A stretch of 64,000 nt of DNA, from NCBI GenBank assembly GCA_947650365.1, contig OX393557.1:52741472-52805471 (forward strand), written 5' to 3'. The notes beneath the pieces are model-generated. The model searched no databases. It saw nothing but the letters and a program-made list of their open reading frames with translations, and was not told the DNA's origin. The number at the start of each line of letters is the position of its first letter. Within the stretch, counting starts at the first letter, position 1. Positions 1 through 11,157 of this stretch are shown one piece after another. The translations under genes and the position numbers were made by a program. Source of the stretch: Chamaelirium japonicum. Taxonomy: Eukaryota > Streptophyta > Magnoliopsida > Liliales > Melanthiaceae.

Positions 1-109
1 TGATCTTATTTGGTATTTCTTCGCATCCTCTATTTGGAGTTCATGGCGCAGGAAAAAAGTACAAACTGATCTTAGAAGAACATTGGATATCTTCTGCTTC
101 TCCTATTAC

Positions 110-600
110 ATAGAGAGAAAATATCATAGAGAGTGAAAATGACATAGAGAGAAGATAAATAATATAGAGAGAGAAATTATAGAAAGAGAAAAATATATTA
201 TAGAGAGAAAAAAATACTCAGAGAGAAAAATTTATAGAGAGAGAAAAAAATTATAGAGAGAAAAAATTATAGAGAGCAAAAATTTATAGAGAGATAAAAA
301 AAATTATAGAGAGAAATTTTAGAGAAAAAAAATAATAGAGAGAAAATTATAGAGAGAGAAAAAAATTATAGAGAGAGAAAAAAATTATAGAGAGAAAAAA
401 TAATAGAGAGATAAAAATTAGAGTGAACAAAAATTATAGAGAGAGAAAAAATAGACGAAATTTATAGAGAGAGAAAAAATATAGAGAGAAAAAATATTAT
501 AGAGACAAAAAAATTATAGAGACAAAATTATAGAGAGAGAAAAAATTATAGAGAGATAAAAATTAGAGTGCACAAAAATTATAGAGAAAGAAAACATAGA
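110..600. repeat. Purine-rich low-complexity array (ATAGAGAGAGAAAAA-like)
   Basis: About 490 bases consist of irregular copies of a 12-18 base unit, roughly TTATAGAGAGAGAAAAA, strongly purine-biased on the + strand. It runs directly into the 91-bp array. No coding sense is seen. Positions 1-109 hold ordinary AT-rich sequence with nothing recognised. Confidence 0.85.
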
Positions 601-604
601 AGAA

Positions 605-1300
605 ACTTGTGATTTCGTCCAATTTTCGTCCAACTTTCGTCGACGAAAACTAGAAGAAATTTGTTATTTCGTCCGATTTTCGTCACACAGCCAATAGCCA
701 GTCTCGGCCAGAACTGACTGTGCTTTTTCGGCGACGAAAACTAGACGAAATTTGTTATTTCGTCCGATTTTCGTCACACAGCCCATAGCCACTCTCGGCC
801 AGAACTGACTATGCTTTTTCGGCGACGAAAACTAGACGAACTTTGTTCTTTCGTCCGATTTTCGTCACACAGCCCATAGCCACTCTCGGCCAGAACTGAC
901 TGTGCTTTTTCGGCGACGAAAACTAGACGAACTTTGTTCTTTCGTCTGATTTTCATCACACAGCCCATAGCCACTCTCGGCCAAAACTGACTGTGCTTTT
1001 TCGGCGACGAAAACTAGACGAAATTTGTTATTTCGTCCGATTTTCGTCACACAACCAAAAGCCAGTCTCTGGCAGAAATAACTATGATTTTTTGGGGACG
1101 AAAACTAGACGAAAAAGCCAAAAGCTGGTTTCGGGAAGATGACTGTGTGATTTTTCTTCGACGAAACATAGACGAAATTTGTTATTTCGTCCTGATTTCA
1201 TCTCACAGCCCAAAGACAGTCTCGGGTAGCCTGACTGTGTAATTTTTCTTCGACGAAACATAGACGAAATTTGTTATTTCGTCCGAATTTCGTCTATATT
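605..1300. repeat. 91-bp tandem repeat array, left copy
   Basis: The box gtccgattttcgtc recurs at about 671, 762, 853, 944 and 1,035, an exact 91-bp period. More diverged units follow to about 1,300. Each unit contains GACGAAA and TTTCGTC in opposite orientation, so it carries a hyphenated palindrome, plus a spacer like cagtctcggccagaactgac. The array lies 3' of the DUF1985/Ulp1 gene and in the same orientation as the array at 5,215-5,995. Confidence 0.9.
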
Positions 1301-1344
1301 TTTACAGGTTGTATGGGCAGTCTTTGGCAGGTTTCACTGTGATG

Positions 1345-1700
1345 CAAATTACAACAAATTACAAACAACATATCATTCCAACTTCCAACAAATTACAAAC
1401 AACATATCATTCCATTACAAACAACATATCATTCCATTACAAATTTCACTGTGATCCAACTTCCAACAAATTACAAACAACATATCATTCCATTACAAAT
1501 TCCAACAAATTACAAATAACTTTGATCCAACTTCCAACAAATTACAACAACATATCATTCCATTACAAATTCCAATAAATTACAAATAACTTTGATTCAA
1601 CTTCCAAATCATCGAGTCATTCCTTCAGTCATAGCCCTTCCATTACAAATTACAACAAAGTACAACATATTAGAAATTACAAATTCCAACAAATAACAAG
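1345..1700. repeat. Tandem AT-rich repeats (ACAAATTACAAACAACATATCATTCC-like)
   Basis: Several imperfect copies of a unit built from caacaaattacaaacaac and atatcattccattac fill this stretch just beyond the stop codon of the Ulp1 gene. No gene is seen in it. Confidence 0.75.
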
Positions 1701-1739
1701 TTCTTTGATGCATCGAGTCATCCCAATCGTCATGGCCCT

Positions 1740-4700
1740 TCAATCTACATATTGATGCAAAATTTGATATGCAATTCGCCTTCGAAATGAGGTCATATCA
1801 AGCTACAAATTTAAACAATTAGATTGCAAGTGTAATTATTGAATATTATACCTGACTGAATATTACATTGCAAACAACTGAATATTATACCTGACTGAAA
1901 TCGATCTTTTTGTTGCAGCTATAATAATTGGCAAAAGACATCAAAAATACGCCACAATCAAACCTATATAACATATAAAATTGTTAGTTGTATAAAAGGA
2001 CTAATATTTTATTGTCAGCATTTCGTAATAAAAACTTACCCATTGTTTTGCCTAGGATGATCTTTACCATTCTTGCTTATCCATTTTGCACCCTGTAATA
2101 CATTTTCATCTCCCAAAAAATTTAAAAACATTGGTAGAATTTCTAAAAATGCTTCTACCTTTTTCCTATACTTAGAAACAGGATCACTATAAAGAGAGTC
2201 TATCAAAACTAATTGACTATCCTGCATATGAAGAATCCCAAGATATCAATGTTGGTTTTCTTCATTGATAGGGATTATTACGTATGAACACTTCAATAAC
2301 GGAATGATATCCCTTTTATCATCTTTGAGAGGACTCCTGAATTCTTTGAGCCACCTATATGATGCAATGAAGGTATACATAAGGTGATCTTTATCTACGT
2401 TGCTTCCATTGTAACTTTATACAAAGTCCTTCCAATCCTTATAGCATGTTTGACATAATATCTGCAATTCAAAAATGAATAATAAATATTTATTGAATTG
2501 TGAGAAAAAATTTTATACAAATACTATTAAGAATGAGAGATATACCCAAGAATATGTCCTAGCCAAAGAAATGGTGAATGTTGTACTGGTCTTATTCCTT
2601 CACATGCGCTCTTCAAGTAAGTACATATATACATCAATGTGCTGCAACAATATAAAGTTTTAAACGATTGAATATGACATATCGAGATATATCAAAAATA
2701 ATAATTGATATAAACTCACCTCGCTCATCACCCATGATGTGCGCTCATATAGTTTGTTAATTAAGTAAGGGGTTATAATGAACCCATCAATTACAACTTC
2801 AGGCCTATATTGACAATGATCCAATTAATTACTAAGAGGCAAAATATGTTATCATTCAAAAATAGATTATATAGTGACTATACTTACAAATTATTTCTGT
2901 TGTTATCTAGAAAAGCTATCATTGTCTCTCTCTCTTCAGACGAAAGTCTTTTTATCGATTTTTCCACGTCAACGAACTCCTCTTATTGTATTTCCTTACA
3001 GAGAATTTTTTTCTTTTTATAGGTGGTGTATGGAGAGCTTATTTTCCGACCCGGTTTCTTCAACCGCTGTGATGTTAAACCTTTCAATGTAACCCTCTCC
3101 ACCACCACCTCGTCTCCCTCCTCATCATCCTTCTCCTTCTCCTTCTCCTTCTCCTTCTCCTTTTTATCCTTCTCATTTTTCTCCTTCTTCTCCTTCTCCT
3201 TCTCCTCCTCCTCCTCCTCCTCCTCCTCCTTCTCCTTCTTCTTCTCCTTCTCCTTCTCCTCCCCATCCTCATCCTCATCCTCATCCTCTTTCTCCTTCTC
3301 ATTCTCCTTCTTCTCCTCCTCCTCCTCCTCCTTCTCCTCCTCATCCTCCTTATTCTTCTCCTCATCATCCTCCTTCTCCTTCTTCTTGTCCTTCTCCTTC
3401 TGCACATACCGTTAAAGATAAACATATAGTTAATGCATACGTATACAAAAAGCAAATAATTATAGAATACATAGGAATCGTTATTGGTTTACCTGACTCT
3501 CTACAATGATGCAGAATAGTTCTCCAACTCTCTCCTCAATTGAGGAGATCTTCCTTTCATATTTCTCCTCAATTGAGGAGATCTTCCTTTGATATTTCTC
3601 CTCTATTGAGGAGATCATCTTTGCATAATTCTCCTCAAGTGAGGAGAATCTTTCCTCAAACTTCTCCTGAAGTGAGTATAATTTTTTTTCAAATTTCTCC
3701 TCAAGAAAGGAGAATCTTTCCTCAAACTTCACTTCATCGGATATGTCAAAAGCTTCCGGTGCAGTCAACAACAGCTGATTGCCCTCATTTCCTTCGAAGG
3801 GAGAAGCCTCAGCATCAAATAGGTCTTGCAGCAGATCATTTGTCTTCTCCTCTTCTGTGAGAGTCAGCTCTTTCAAAATCTGAGCCTATTAATACATTCA
3901 GATAAAAAAATTAATAATTATACGGTGCATTTATTACTTTAATCTAAGCAATTAAAAACTCATATACTTACTTTATTGGAATTCACAATATCATTTATTA
4001 TTTGGTGTGACGTTGCTCTTATGTCATACCAATTGAGTAATCTCGGCCACCTTGGATGCTCAAGCATCATGGCACATACACTCCCCAGTTGGGGAATCCG
4101 TTCGAATGTCCATGCCTGTAGCAAATAATTAAAGAAAAATTAATACAAATATCAAACAATAGATACTATGAATTGTTTATGTATAGAATAATACCTGTAA
4201 AATGTACATGCATCCAAAAATATTATACTTTGGTGGCCACTTAGTAACATTTACTGCACCTTCAAGCCCAGATATCATATTGCTATAACAGAGGTTACCC
4301 CAAGGGTAGCTATTGAAACTGTCCAAATCATCCACCAATCTCAAATATCTTTCCGGTACGATGACATTCTTGTTGCTCCCAAGAATGACACTTTCCAAAA
4401 GAAGTACCAAAGAAAGTTTTATTGCATCATCTGGAACTGCAGTTGCTATGATTGAAGCTATTAAGGAGGCCTGAGTAGCCCCGCGTGGAAAGTATCTGCT
4501 TCTCAAGTTGTCTGACCCTATCTCTAGCATCGAAGGAGGAGGCCCAAGACAAAACCGGAGTCCAGAAACTAAAGAAAACTCCAACGGAGAGAAGAAAATA
4601 GTCTGGCCATCCAAATAAAACTTGAGACCACCTAAGTATCTTTGCCACAAATAATGAATGACACTTGGGGAAATCATAGCTCGTGCACCGCATCTCCAAT

Positions 4701-5013
4701 CAAATAAGAAACCAAAACAACTCCTTTTCATCATATCCATCATATCTGTCGAATTGTTTTTTGTATCCATTGCCTTGAAGTGCTCCTCAATTTCATTAAG
4801 GTATTTAATGTTGTTCCTTGCAGAAGCTTTACCAAAATACCTTAATCTATCACTTAGCTCCGTGGCCACTTTCTTTTCTTTAACATTCTCTCCCTCTTCT
4901 ATCTTTCTTTTCTTTTTCTTTATTTCAATAGGTTGTGTAATCATAGAAGCAGAAGCAGGGTCCCTATCACCACGTCCACGAGAACGCCCACGACCACGGT
5001 TTCTCTTCACCAT
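1740..5013 (-). pseudogene. DUF1985/Ulp1-like (C48 peptidase) transposon gene, VANC-like, decayed
   Basis: Multi-exon leftward gene. Exon 1 (5,013-4,195) starts MVKRNRGRGRSRGRG and contains a DUF1985 domain (CFGFLFDWRCGAR...HYLWQRYLGG...FSPLEFSLVSGLRF). The next exons are about 4,115-3,972, 3,885-3,493 (coiled coil with repeated SSIEEKYERKI) and 3,400-2,888 (a Lys/Glu-rich tract encoded by a TCC/TTC microsatellite). The C-terminal Ulp1 domain shows QH*YL (the catalytic His region), VLIDSLYSD (Asp), PRQNNG (Gln), then FDCGVFLMSFANYYS (Cys) in an exon near 1,956-1,853, and a last exon 1,802-1,740 ending FRRRIAYQILHQYVD. An intron acceptor (tttacag) touches the start ATG. Two in-frame stops are visible, one after the acidic tract (CKEIQ*) and one replacing the Trp of HWYL. 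The same exon order occurs at 23,414-26,954. Function is inferred from VANC proteins of VANDAL elements; protease activity is unproven. Confidence 0.75.
3095..3405. repeat. Coding TCC/TTC microsatellite encoding an acidic-basic Lys/Glu tract
   Basis: A 310-base imperfect (CTCCTT)n/(CTC)n run inside an exon of the DUF1985/Ulp1 gene. On the minus strand it encodes about 100 residues that are almost all Glu, Lys and Asp, and stays open in that frame. The homologous exon of MULE-2 lacks it, so it is a local microsatellite expansion. Confidence 0.8.
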
Positions 5014-5214
5014 CTGTAAATAAAATATATATATGATGAAAATTTGGATGACATATGGACGAAACAATACATAAAATATGGACGAAACTACTATTAGTTA
5101 TTCTCCAAATACGAAAATACTGTAAGCTTTGTTTGAAGAGAATTGATCTCTCAGTTTCTAGATTGAACAAAATATCCTTCCATTAGTCCAAGGATACAGG
5201 TAAAGAATTTGTCA

Positions 5215-5995
5215 ACTGACTGTGACTTTTCGGCAACGAAACATAGCCGAAATTTATAATTTCGTCCAATTTTCGTCCAACTTTCGTCACACAGCTCAAT
5301 GCAAGTCTCGGACAGAACTGCCAGAACTGACTGTGATTTTTCGGCGACGAAAACTAGATGAAATTTTTTATTTCGTCCGATTTTCATCACACAGGCCATA
5401 GCCAGTCTCGGCCAGAACTTACTGTGCTTTTTCGGCGACGAAAACTAGACGAAATTTGTTATTTCGTCCGATTTTCGTCAAACAGACCATAGCCAGTCTC
5501 TGCCAGAACTGACTGTGATTTTTCGGCGACGAAAACTAGACGAAATTTGTTATTTCGTCCGATTTTCGTCAAACAGACCATAGCCAGTCTCTGCCAGAAC
5601 TGACTGTGATTTTTTGGCGATGAAAACTAGACGAAATTTGTTATTTCGTCCGATTTTCGTCAAACAAACCATAGCCAGTCTCTGCCAGAACTGACTGTGA
5701 TTTTTCGGCGACGAAAACTAGATGAAATTTGTTATTTCGTCCGATTTTCGTCACACAGGTCATAACCAGTCTCGGCCAGAACTGACTGTGATTTATCGTC
5801 GACGAAAACTAGACGAAATTTGTTATTTCGTCCGATTTTCGTCACACAGGCCATAGCCAGTCTCTGCCATAACTGACTGTGATTTTACGGCGACGAAAAC
5901 TAGACGAAAGTTGTTATTTCGTCTGATTTTTGTCTCACAGTTTAAAGCCAGTCCCTGGCAGAAATGACTGTGATTTTGTTTGCGATGAAAACTAG
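5215..5995. repeat. 91-bp tandem repeat array, right copy
   Basis: The gtcygatttt box recurs at about 5,466, 5,557, 5,648, 5,739, 5,830 and 5,921, again with an exact 91-bp period; earlier units start near 5,230. Units are closely similar to those at 605-1,300 and in the same orientation. This array lies just upstream of the DUF1985/Ulp1 gene, where its promoter or leader should be. Confidence 0.9.
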
Positions 5996-6039
5996 ATTAG
6001 AAAATATAGGGCTAAGGATTTGGGTCTATAGAGCATACC

Positions 6040-6345
6040 TTGGCAAATCCGACGAAGCCTGAAAGACGAAGCCTCAGCGACGAAGCCTCAACGATGAAGC
6101 CTCAGCGACTGTTGACGTTGACGCCGGTCCGACGAACCCTCGACGACGGTTGATCGTGACAAACCCTCGACGACGAACCCTCGACGACGCAGCCTCGGCG
6201 AAACCAAGTTACCCAGCCACGACGACGCAGCCGGTTGAGTTGGAGGTTGTCGGACGCAGCCTCGACGAAGGTTGTTCGTGACGAAAACAAGACGAAAGGC
6301 TCGATTTCTCTCAAAACTCGTAAGAAACCAAGTTACCCAACCGCG
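6040..6345. repeat. Minisatellite of GACGAAGCCTCAGC-like units near the MULE-1 end
   Basis: Roughly 15-bp units (gacgaagcctcagc, gacgaaccctc) are tandemly repeated. The phrase aaccaagttaccca occurs twice, near 6,211 and 6,328. It lies between the 91-bp array and the MULE-1 terminus. No open gene is convincing here. Confidence 0.7.
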
Positions 6346-6598
6346 ATAGGTTTTTACAGTGGTAAGGGTCAATATGTCTTTTTACTTGTTTACTGTCACC
6401 GTGCGACCTGTTTCCCACGTGCTGGTGGCCATTTTCGTGCAGATTTTTTTACGGGGTCCATTCTCAACAATAGTTGAGAGTTGGTGGCCATTTCGGTAAA
6501 AACCACTCAGCTATATGGTTTCCGGATCTCAACGGAGTCGGCGCTGGCTCGGGATGCGTGGTGACGTCAAATAAACTCACTTGATGAATATTTATTTA

Positions 6599-7115
6599 GG
6601 TCTGTTCTTTTAGTTTCTAGGAAAAAATAATAATTTCTGCATAAATTATTTTCACACTACAAAATTTTTACCGTTCTTTTGAATAGGGAAATGGATTGTG
6701 AAAATCGACTAAGATTGAGTGGCCGACCATCGTCGCCGGAGGTGTAGGAGGTCCGCTGGAGGTCGAGGAGGTTCACTGAAGGTCGATGAGGTCCGCTTGA
6801 AGGTCTGTCATGATTGAGGAGGTTCGCCAGAGGTCAAGGAAGTCCGTTGGAAGGTCGCTGGAGGTCGAGGAGGTTCATGGGAGGTCGGCTGGAGCTCGGT
6901 CAAAAATCGTCTGCGGGATTAGGGTTTTGAAGAAGAAGAAGGGAAATCGATTTTCTGCAGGTTTTGGGCAGAAACTCATCTACCTGGTAGCAGAAAAATT
7001 TCAGGGGAGGGAAACAAGATTTCATCGTAAAATAACACCAGAAATGGATCAGAAAATCCCATTTCCACTCACTTATTAATTTCCTTGCTCCATTTCCGTG
7101 CAAAAGAACAGACCC
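6599..7115. mobile_element. PIF/Harbinger (Tourist-like) MITE with TTA target duplication
   Basis: The left end is ggtctgttctttt and the right end aaaagaacagaccc, an inverted pair. Both are flanked by tta (6,596-6,598 and 7,116-7,118), the 3-bp TTA/TAA duplication typical of PIF/Harbinger. The interior (about 6,715-6,900) is a minisatellite built from ggaggtcgaggaggttc units. No transposase. Confidence 0.75.
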
Positions 7116-7118
7116 TTA

Positions 7119-7683
7119 GGGAATTTTTATTCATACCCCAAAAATCTGTAACTAGCCCCCGCTCTTATTCGTTTCACAGTAAGTTATTCATAATTTTTTA
7201 AATATCATTTATACCCTTATATTATACCCCACATTCAACTAAAATTTAAAACAAAACATTTTGAATAAGGGGATATCGACTGCATTTGGGATGGAATTAA
7301 GCAATGGCGATGACATGGTTGTGGCGTCAGTGGCAGCAACATCAACAACGGGGCTCGAAGATCCTCCTTCCCCCCGATCTGATTTCTCGAAGACCTAATT
7401 CCCCCAATCGGATTCCACCATAGGAGATCAAACCCCTCCAGTAATGGAGAAAGAATAACATCCCCCCCCCCCCCCTCTACCCCCCTATCCTCATGGGGCT
7501 TCAACATCTGAAATGAATGGGGTATGATCAAGGTATGATGGGTCATTTAACTAGGGTATATTCAAGATGGGGTGTAAGAGGAAAGGATATTTTTGGGATA
7601 GGAATGGGGTATGATCAAAGAAATCAGGCTGCGTTCATGTTTGTTGGAAATTGGGGATTTTTGGGGTATGAATAAAATTTTCC
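7119..7683. mobile_element. MITE of the GGGAAATTTTATTCATACCCC family, degenerate copy
   Basis: The left end gggaatttttattcatacc and right end ggggtatgaataaaatttt are inverted. Both match the well-bounded copy at 35,187-36,264. No clear target duplication is visible here. The interior is repetitive and carries no gene. Confidence 0.6.
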
Positions 7684-7904
7684 TTTATTTATTAAGGAAT
7701 GTTCTCAAATCGACCCCTGAAAGATTTGCTATTTACATATGAACCCATGCAAAGCTAATATTTACACATACACCCTTAAGATATCCTAAGTTAACATATC
7801 GACCGTTGCAATTAACTGACATCCAAAATATTCAAATATTCTTTATTGGTGAGAACCTCACGAGATTACAGCTGCTCCTAGGTCTCGGGGGTGGTGAACA
7901 TGTT

Positions 7905-8433
7905 TAGGGATGGCAATTATCTGGTATTACCGAGTTACCCGACCCTATCGAGACTGGTTTGGGATGCTCAAAAACGGGTTTGGGATTTGAATTTAAAACC
8001 TGGTCGAGTTCGGGTTTTACTCTAACCTACCCTGACCTGACCCGGGTATATAACTTATCAGATATTCATATATCTTAAATATTCTTTGATGCGATGGTTC
8101 TCAATATTATATAATAAGTTGACTTGCGCTTATAACTGTGTGATCGTAATATAGGAGGAACATTTGATCTGTACTCTTTTCTATGTAGAGCTGTGATTAG
8201 GTTGGCAAAAGAAGCTAAATATACAATTTTTTGTGAAGCCGATCAGACCCAACCCAACTCACAATGCATAAACGGGGCAGGCACGGGTTTTCCCAATGCT
8301 AATTGGGATGGGTTTGGAAATTACCCTCAAAACCCGATGCGGGTTTAGGACGGATATGGAGCGGGATAAAATATAATGGGGTGGGTTTGAGATAGGGCTG
8401 ACTCGTCCCAAACCCGACCCATTGTCATCCCTG
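7905..8433. mobile_element. hAT-type non-autonomous element with 8-bp target duplication
   Basis: Ends tagggatggcaat and attgtcatccctg form a short hAT-like inverted repeat. Flanks AACATGTT (7,897-7,904) and AATATGTT (8,434-8,441) match at 7 of 8 bases. The interior is rich in gggttt/gacccg phrases. No coding capacity. Confidence 0.7.
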
Positions 8434-8599
8434 AATATGTTATCAGGAGATTGTGGGAAAGATCCTCTGGAGGATCCCTTTGATCCCAATCCTCCACTAA
8501 TCTTCATACAAGACTCTGGATGGGTTGCCCATAATAGAGCTCTTTACAAGAGTGAGGGTTTTTTTTAGAGGTCGAGTGGTTTTTGAGCCTTTGCATTCG

Positions 8600-9230
8600 C
8601 CCCTTTCATGCTTAGCGCTTTCTCGGCTAGGGGCTTTCGACATCGTTCCTCGATCTTCATGTCTTCCTCAGTTCTTAGTTTGACCTCGGGAATGTCCTTT
8701 ATCGTCAGTCTTTGGCGTCGATTTTGCTTTGACATTGGCTTTGGCTTTTGGCACTGGCTTTACTTTAGCATAACTCTGGCATTGACGTTGTTTTGGTGTT
8801 AGCACTTGAACGTAGAAGAGATAGAGCCCTGCAGTGCTTTTGTTCTTCCATACTTCGTGTCGTATAGGCTAAAACATGCTTTGTTTTGCTCGTTGTTCTT
8901 CGCACTTCGTCGGCTTTTAGCACGTGTGGTGCTTTAGCATAGGCGTAGCTCTGACTTTGCTCCGTCTTTGGCTTTGGCTTCTGGCGTCTAGCTCTGGCTT
9001 TGCTTTAGCGTAGTTTTGGTGTTAGCGCTTGAACGTAGAAGTGGTAAGTCTTGTAGTGCTTTTGTTCTTTCCGAACTTCGCGTTGTATCGGCAAAAACAT
9101 GTGTTGCTTTACTCGTTGTTTTTTATAGTTTGTCAGCTTTAGCACGTGCGTTGCTTTAGCACGGGCGTAGCTCTGCTTCGGCTTTAGCTTTGCTTCAGAT
9201 GACCAGGGCGTCTCCTCTGAGTCTTCTTAT
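8600..9230. repeat. Tandem duplication, about 226-bp unit, GGCTTTGGCTTT-rich
   Basis: The phrase gttttggtgttagcacttg recurs at about 8,788 and 9,014, followed in both cases by similar sequence (gtagtgcttttgttctt, then a cgttgt phrase and cgtagctctg). Within units, shorter ctttggcttt repeats occur. No gene is recognised. Confidence 0.7.
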
Positions 9231-9996
9231 TCGTTGGGCATCATTCATTTGGAGACAGAGCTTTGGTCACATTGGTTGTGGCGTCGGCTTCGGTTTAGAA
9301 GACGATGAGTGTAGGACCAGCTTTTATGCCATCCTTTCCAAGCTTTCTTCGTGAATAGAGAGAAGTCTTATTTTTCTTCGAATGTGACAGGTGTAGTGTC
9401 GGTTTCGAGCTTCTTCTCTGAGCTTTCTTCTTCGCTAGCGAAGAAGAGCCTTGATCTTCTGGTGTGAGACTTCATGTTGATGAGGACTTTTGTGGACTAA
9501 GCAATTCCCGTAGGATGTGCTTGTCTGTGCCTCATGAAGCCTCTGGTATTCGAGCATCGGATCCTCCTTCTTTTAACAGCATCATCTTTTTTCCTTCGAT
9601 TGTCGACCTCCAAAGCCTTCCCCCTGCCCCTCTATTTATAGGTGAAGATGAAGGGTGAGAGAGAGATATGGATAATCTTTTCGAATCCCTTGAATATCTC
9701 TCCCCATAACTATCCGGGATATATCCCTTCATTTATTTGGGGATTTGATCATATCCCTTTCCTTTTTTTAATCAAATAGTTTAGGACTTTTATTTAGGCT
9801 ATATATTTTGAGATTTGAACCCTGATTGCACCTTGATTGACGACGACTCGACTTTGTGTTCGAGCATCGGATCGTGAGATAGGCATGGACTTATGTGTGC
9901 CTAGACATCTGTGTCACCCCCTTGCTCATGTGGATTTTTTTTCTTTTTTTCTTTTTCTTATTTCTTCTCTTTTTTTGGCCGGCTGCACCTCCCCAA
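9231..9996. other. Unassigned intergenic sequence
   Basis: No gene is supported. The phrase tcgagcatcggatc occurs twice, near 9,549 and 9,859, each close to a gcctaga/tgcctcat context, hinting at an old duplicated repeat. The T-rich end (9,938-9,978) leads into a MITE. The short stretch 8,434-8,599 is equally featureless. Confidence 0.5.
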
Positions 9997-10171
9997 GGAA
10001 AATTTTTTCAACACATCATGCGTACGCTACAACCGCGGGGCCCACTGCGAATAAAGACACATAGGGTAGTAGGCCCCAGCACACGAGGGTAGTGGCCCCC
10101 AGCACTTAGAGCGTGCTGATAGGCTCTGGGCAACGGTTGTAGTGTACGCAGGATGTGTTGAAAATTTTTCC
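9997..10171. mobile_element. 175-bp MITE with perfect 8-bp target duplication
   Basis: The ends ggaaaattttttcaacaca and tgtgttgaaaatttttcc are inverted and extend inward (gcgtacgctacaacc / ggttgtagtgtacgc). CTCCCCAA flanks it on both sides (9,989-9,996 and 10,172-10,179). A second family member lies in the intron of the P450 gene at 34,531-34,683. Confidence 0.85.
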
Positions 10172-10521
10172 CTCCCCAAGGGAGAGGGAGCCGAGAGAGC
10201 CCCACTTTTGGGTGGGCTCACCTGGCCCCTTTTTAGCTTTGGATAGGTCCCAGTGGGCCCCACTTGCATGTGGTAGGTCCACTAGTTCCCCGTCGAGTCG
10301 GGTTCAGGCCTCTTCCTTTACGGGTATTTCTGCATGGCCCGGGCTTTTTTTGTGCAGGCTAATTTTGATGCCTACAGCGAGGAAGCGAGCACAGAATGCT
10401 ACCTTCCACCAACATCCTGCAAAACAAGGGAGAAGGTGATGGGTGGGCGCAATAAGAAGCGAGGAGTACAAGAGGACCGAAGGATGGGAGAACAACATTG
10501 GAGGGTTTATGATTTATATTT

Positions 10522-10797
10522 GGGTTATTTTAACTTTGCCCCCCCCCCCCCCCCCCCCAACTTTTGCTTTGAATTAGACTTTACCCCCCATAATTTTCAT
10601 TAATTAGACTTTACCCCCCAAAACTAACTGTTCCGTCATCTCACCTCCCAAAGCTTTTCTTTCCCGTCAGCTCACCCTTTCTCTTAGATGGTGAGCAGAT
10701 ATAACAGTTAGTTTTGGGGGGTAAAGTCTAATTAATGAAATAATAGGGGTAAAATTTAATTCAAGGTAAAGCATGGGGGGCAAAGTCAAAATAACCC
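10522..10797. mobile_element. Foldback MULE-type MITE with perfect 9-bp target duplication
   Basis: The ends gggttattttaactttgcc and ggcaaagtcaaaataaccc are inverted, and the arms pair over most of the length (ttagactttacccccc against ggggggtaaagtctaatt). TTTATATTT flanks it on both sides (10,513-10,521 and 10,798-10,806). A 9-bp duplication is the MULE signature. Relatives: 28,432-28,687 and 34,779-35,151. Confidence 0.85.
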
Positions 10798-11157
10798 TTT
10801 ATATTTTTGTATGAGTTCAGCCACCTCCGGCATGGGTTTCGACGACCGCCAGCGATGGATGCGAAGAACACAGGTTGTGGGGTTCACAGCTACCTTCGGG
10901 TTCCTGGTAGACATACACTACAAGGTCCCATGACCAACAGACACAACCTCAACAAACACTCCGCACCCGAGGGTGACCTGACATGTCCTTTCGCACTAGC
11001 CCCTGAAGCTCCCGAGAAAGGGTCTCATAGATGAATAAATCCGAGCCAGTCCGGCAGGCCGTTCTTGCCGATGAGTCCGGCAAGCTAGTTCGAACTACAA
11101 CTTCCTCAACCATATAGATCATGGGGTTCAAAACCAATGTAACTAACATATCAGAAT

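Larger units (their letters stand above)
1..6504 (-). mobile_element. MULE-1: Mutator-like element, right-hand part, carrying a DUF1985/Ulp1 gene
   Basis: The right terminus is read at about 6,504, where the reverse strand begins GGTTTTTACCGAAATGGCC. This matches the terminus of MULE-2 (GGTTTTTCCCAAAATGAGC), which has proven inverted repeats. Inside lie a 91-bp repeat array, a leftward DUF1985/Ulp1 gene, a second 91-bp array and a purine-rich array. The left terminus and any transposase gene are not in the window; by analogy with MULE-2 they should lie to the left of position 1. Classification rests on the shared terminus and the gene content; no target-site duplication can be checked. Confidence 0.6.

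Noticed and set aside
774-1050. Open frames across the 91-bp repeats (KIRRKNKVRLVFVAEKAQSV-like)
   Set aside because: They arise from the repeat itself; 91 is not a multiple of three, so frames shift from unit to unit, and no start context or domain is present.
3023-3455. Ser/Phe-rich and Arg-rich frames opposite the Lys/Glu tract
   Set aside because: They are other readings of the TCC/TTC microsatellite; only the Lys/Glu frame lies in a conserved exon order.
605-5995. Regularly spaced 91-bp repeats as a CRISPR array
   Set aside because: The whole unit including the spacer is repeated, the unit is too long, no cas genes are present and the context is a plant MULE.
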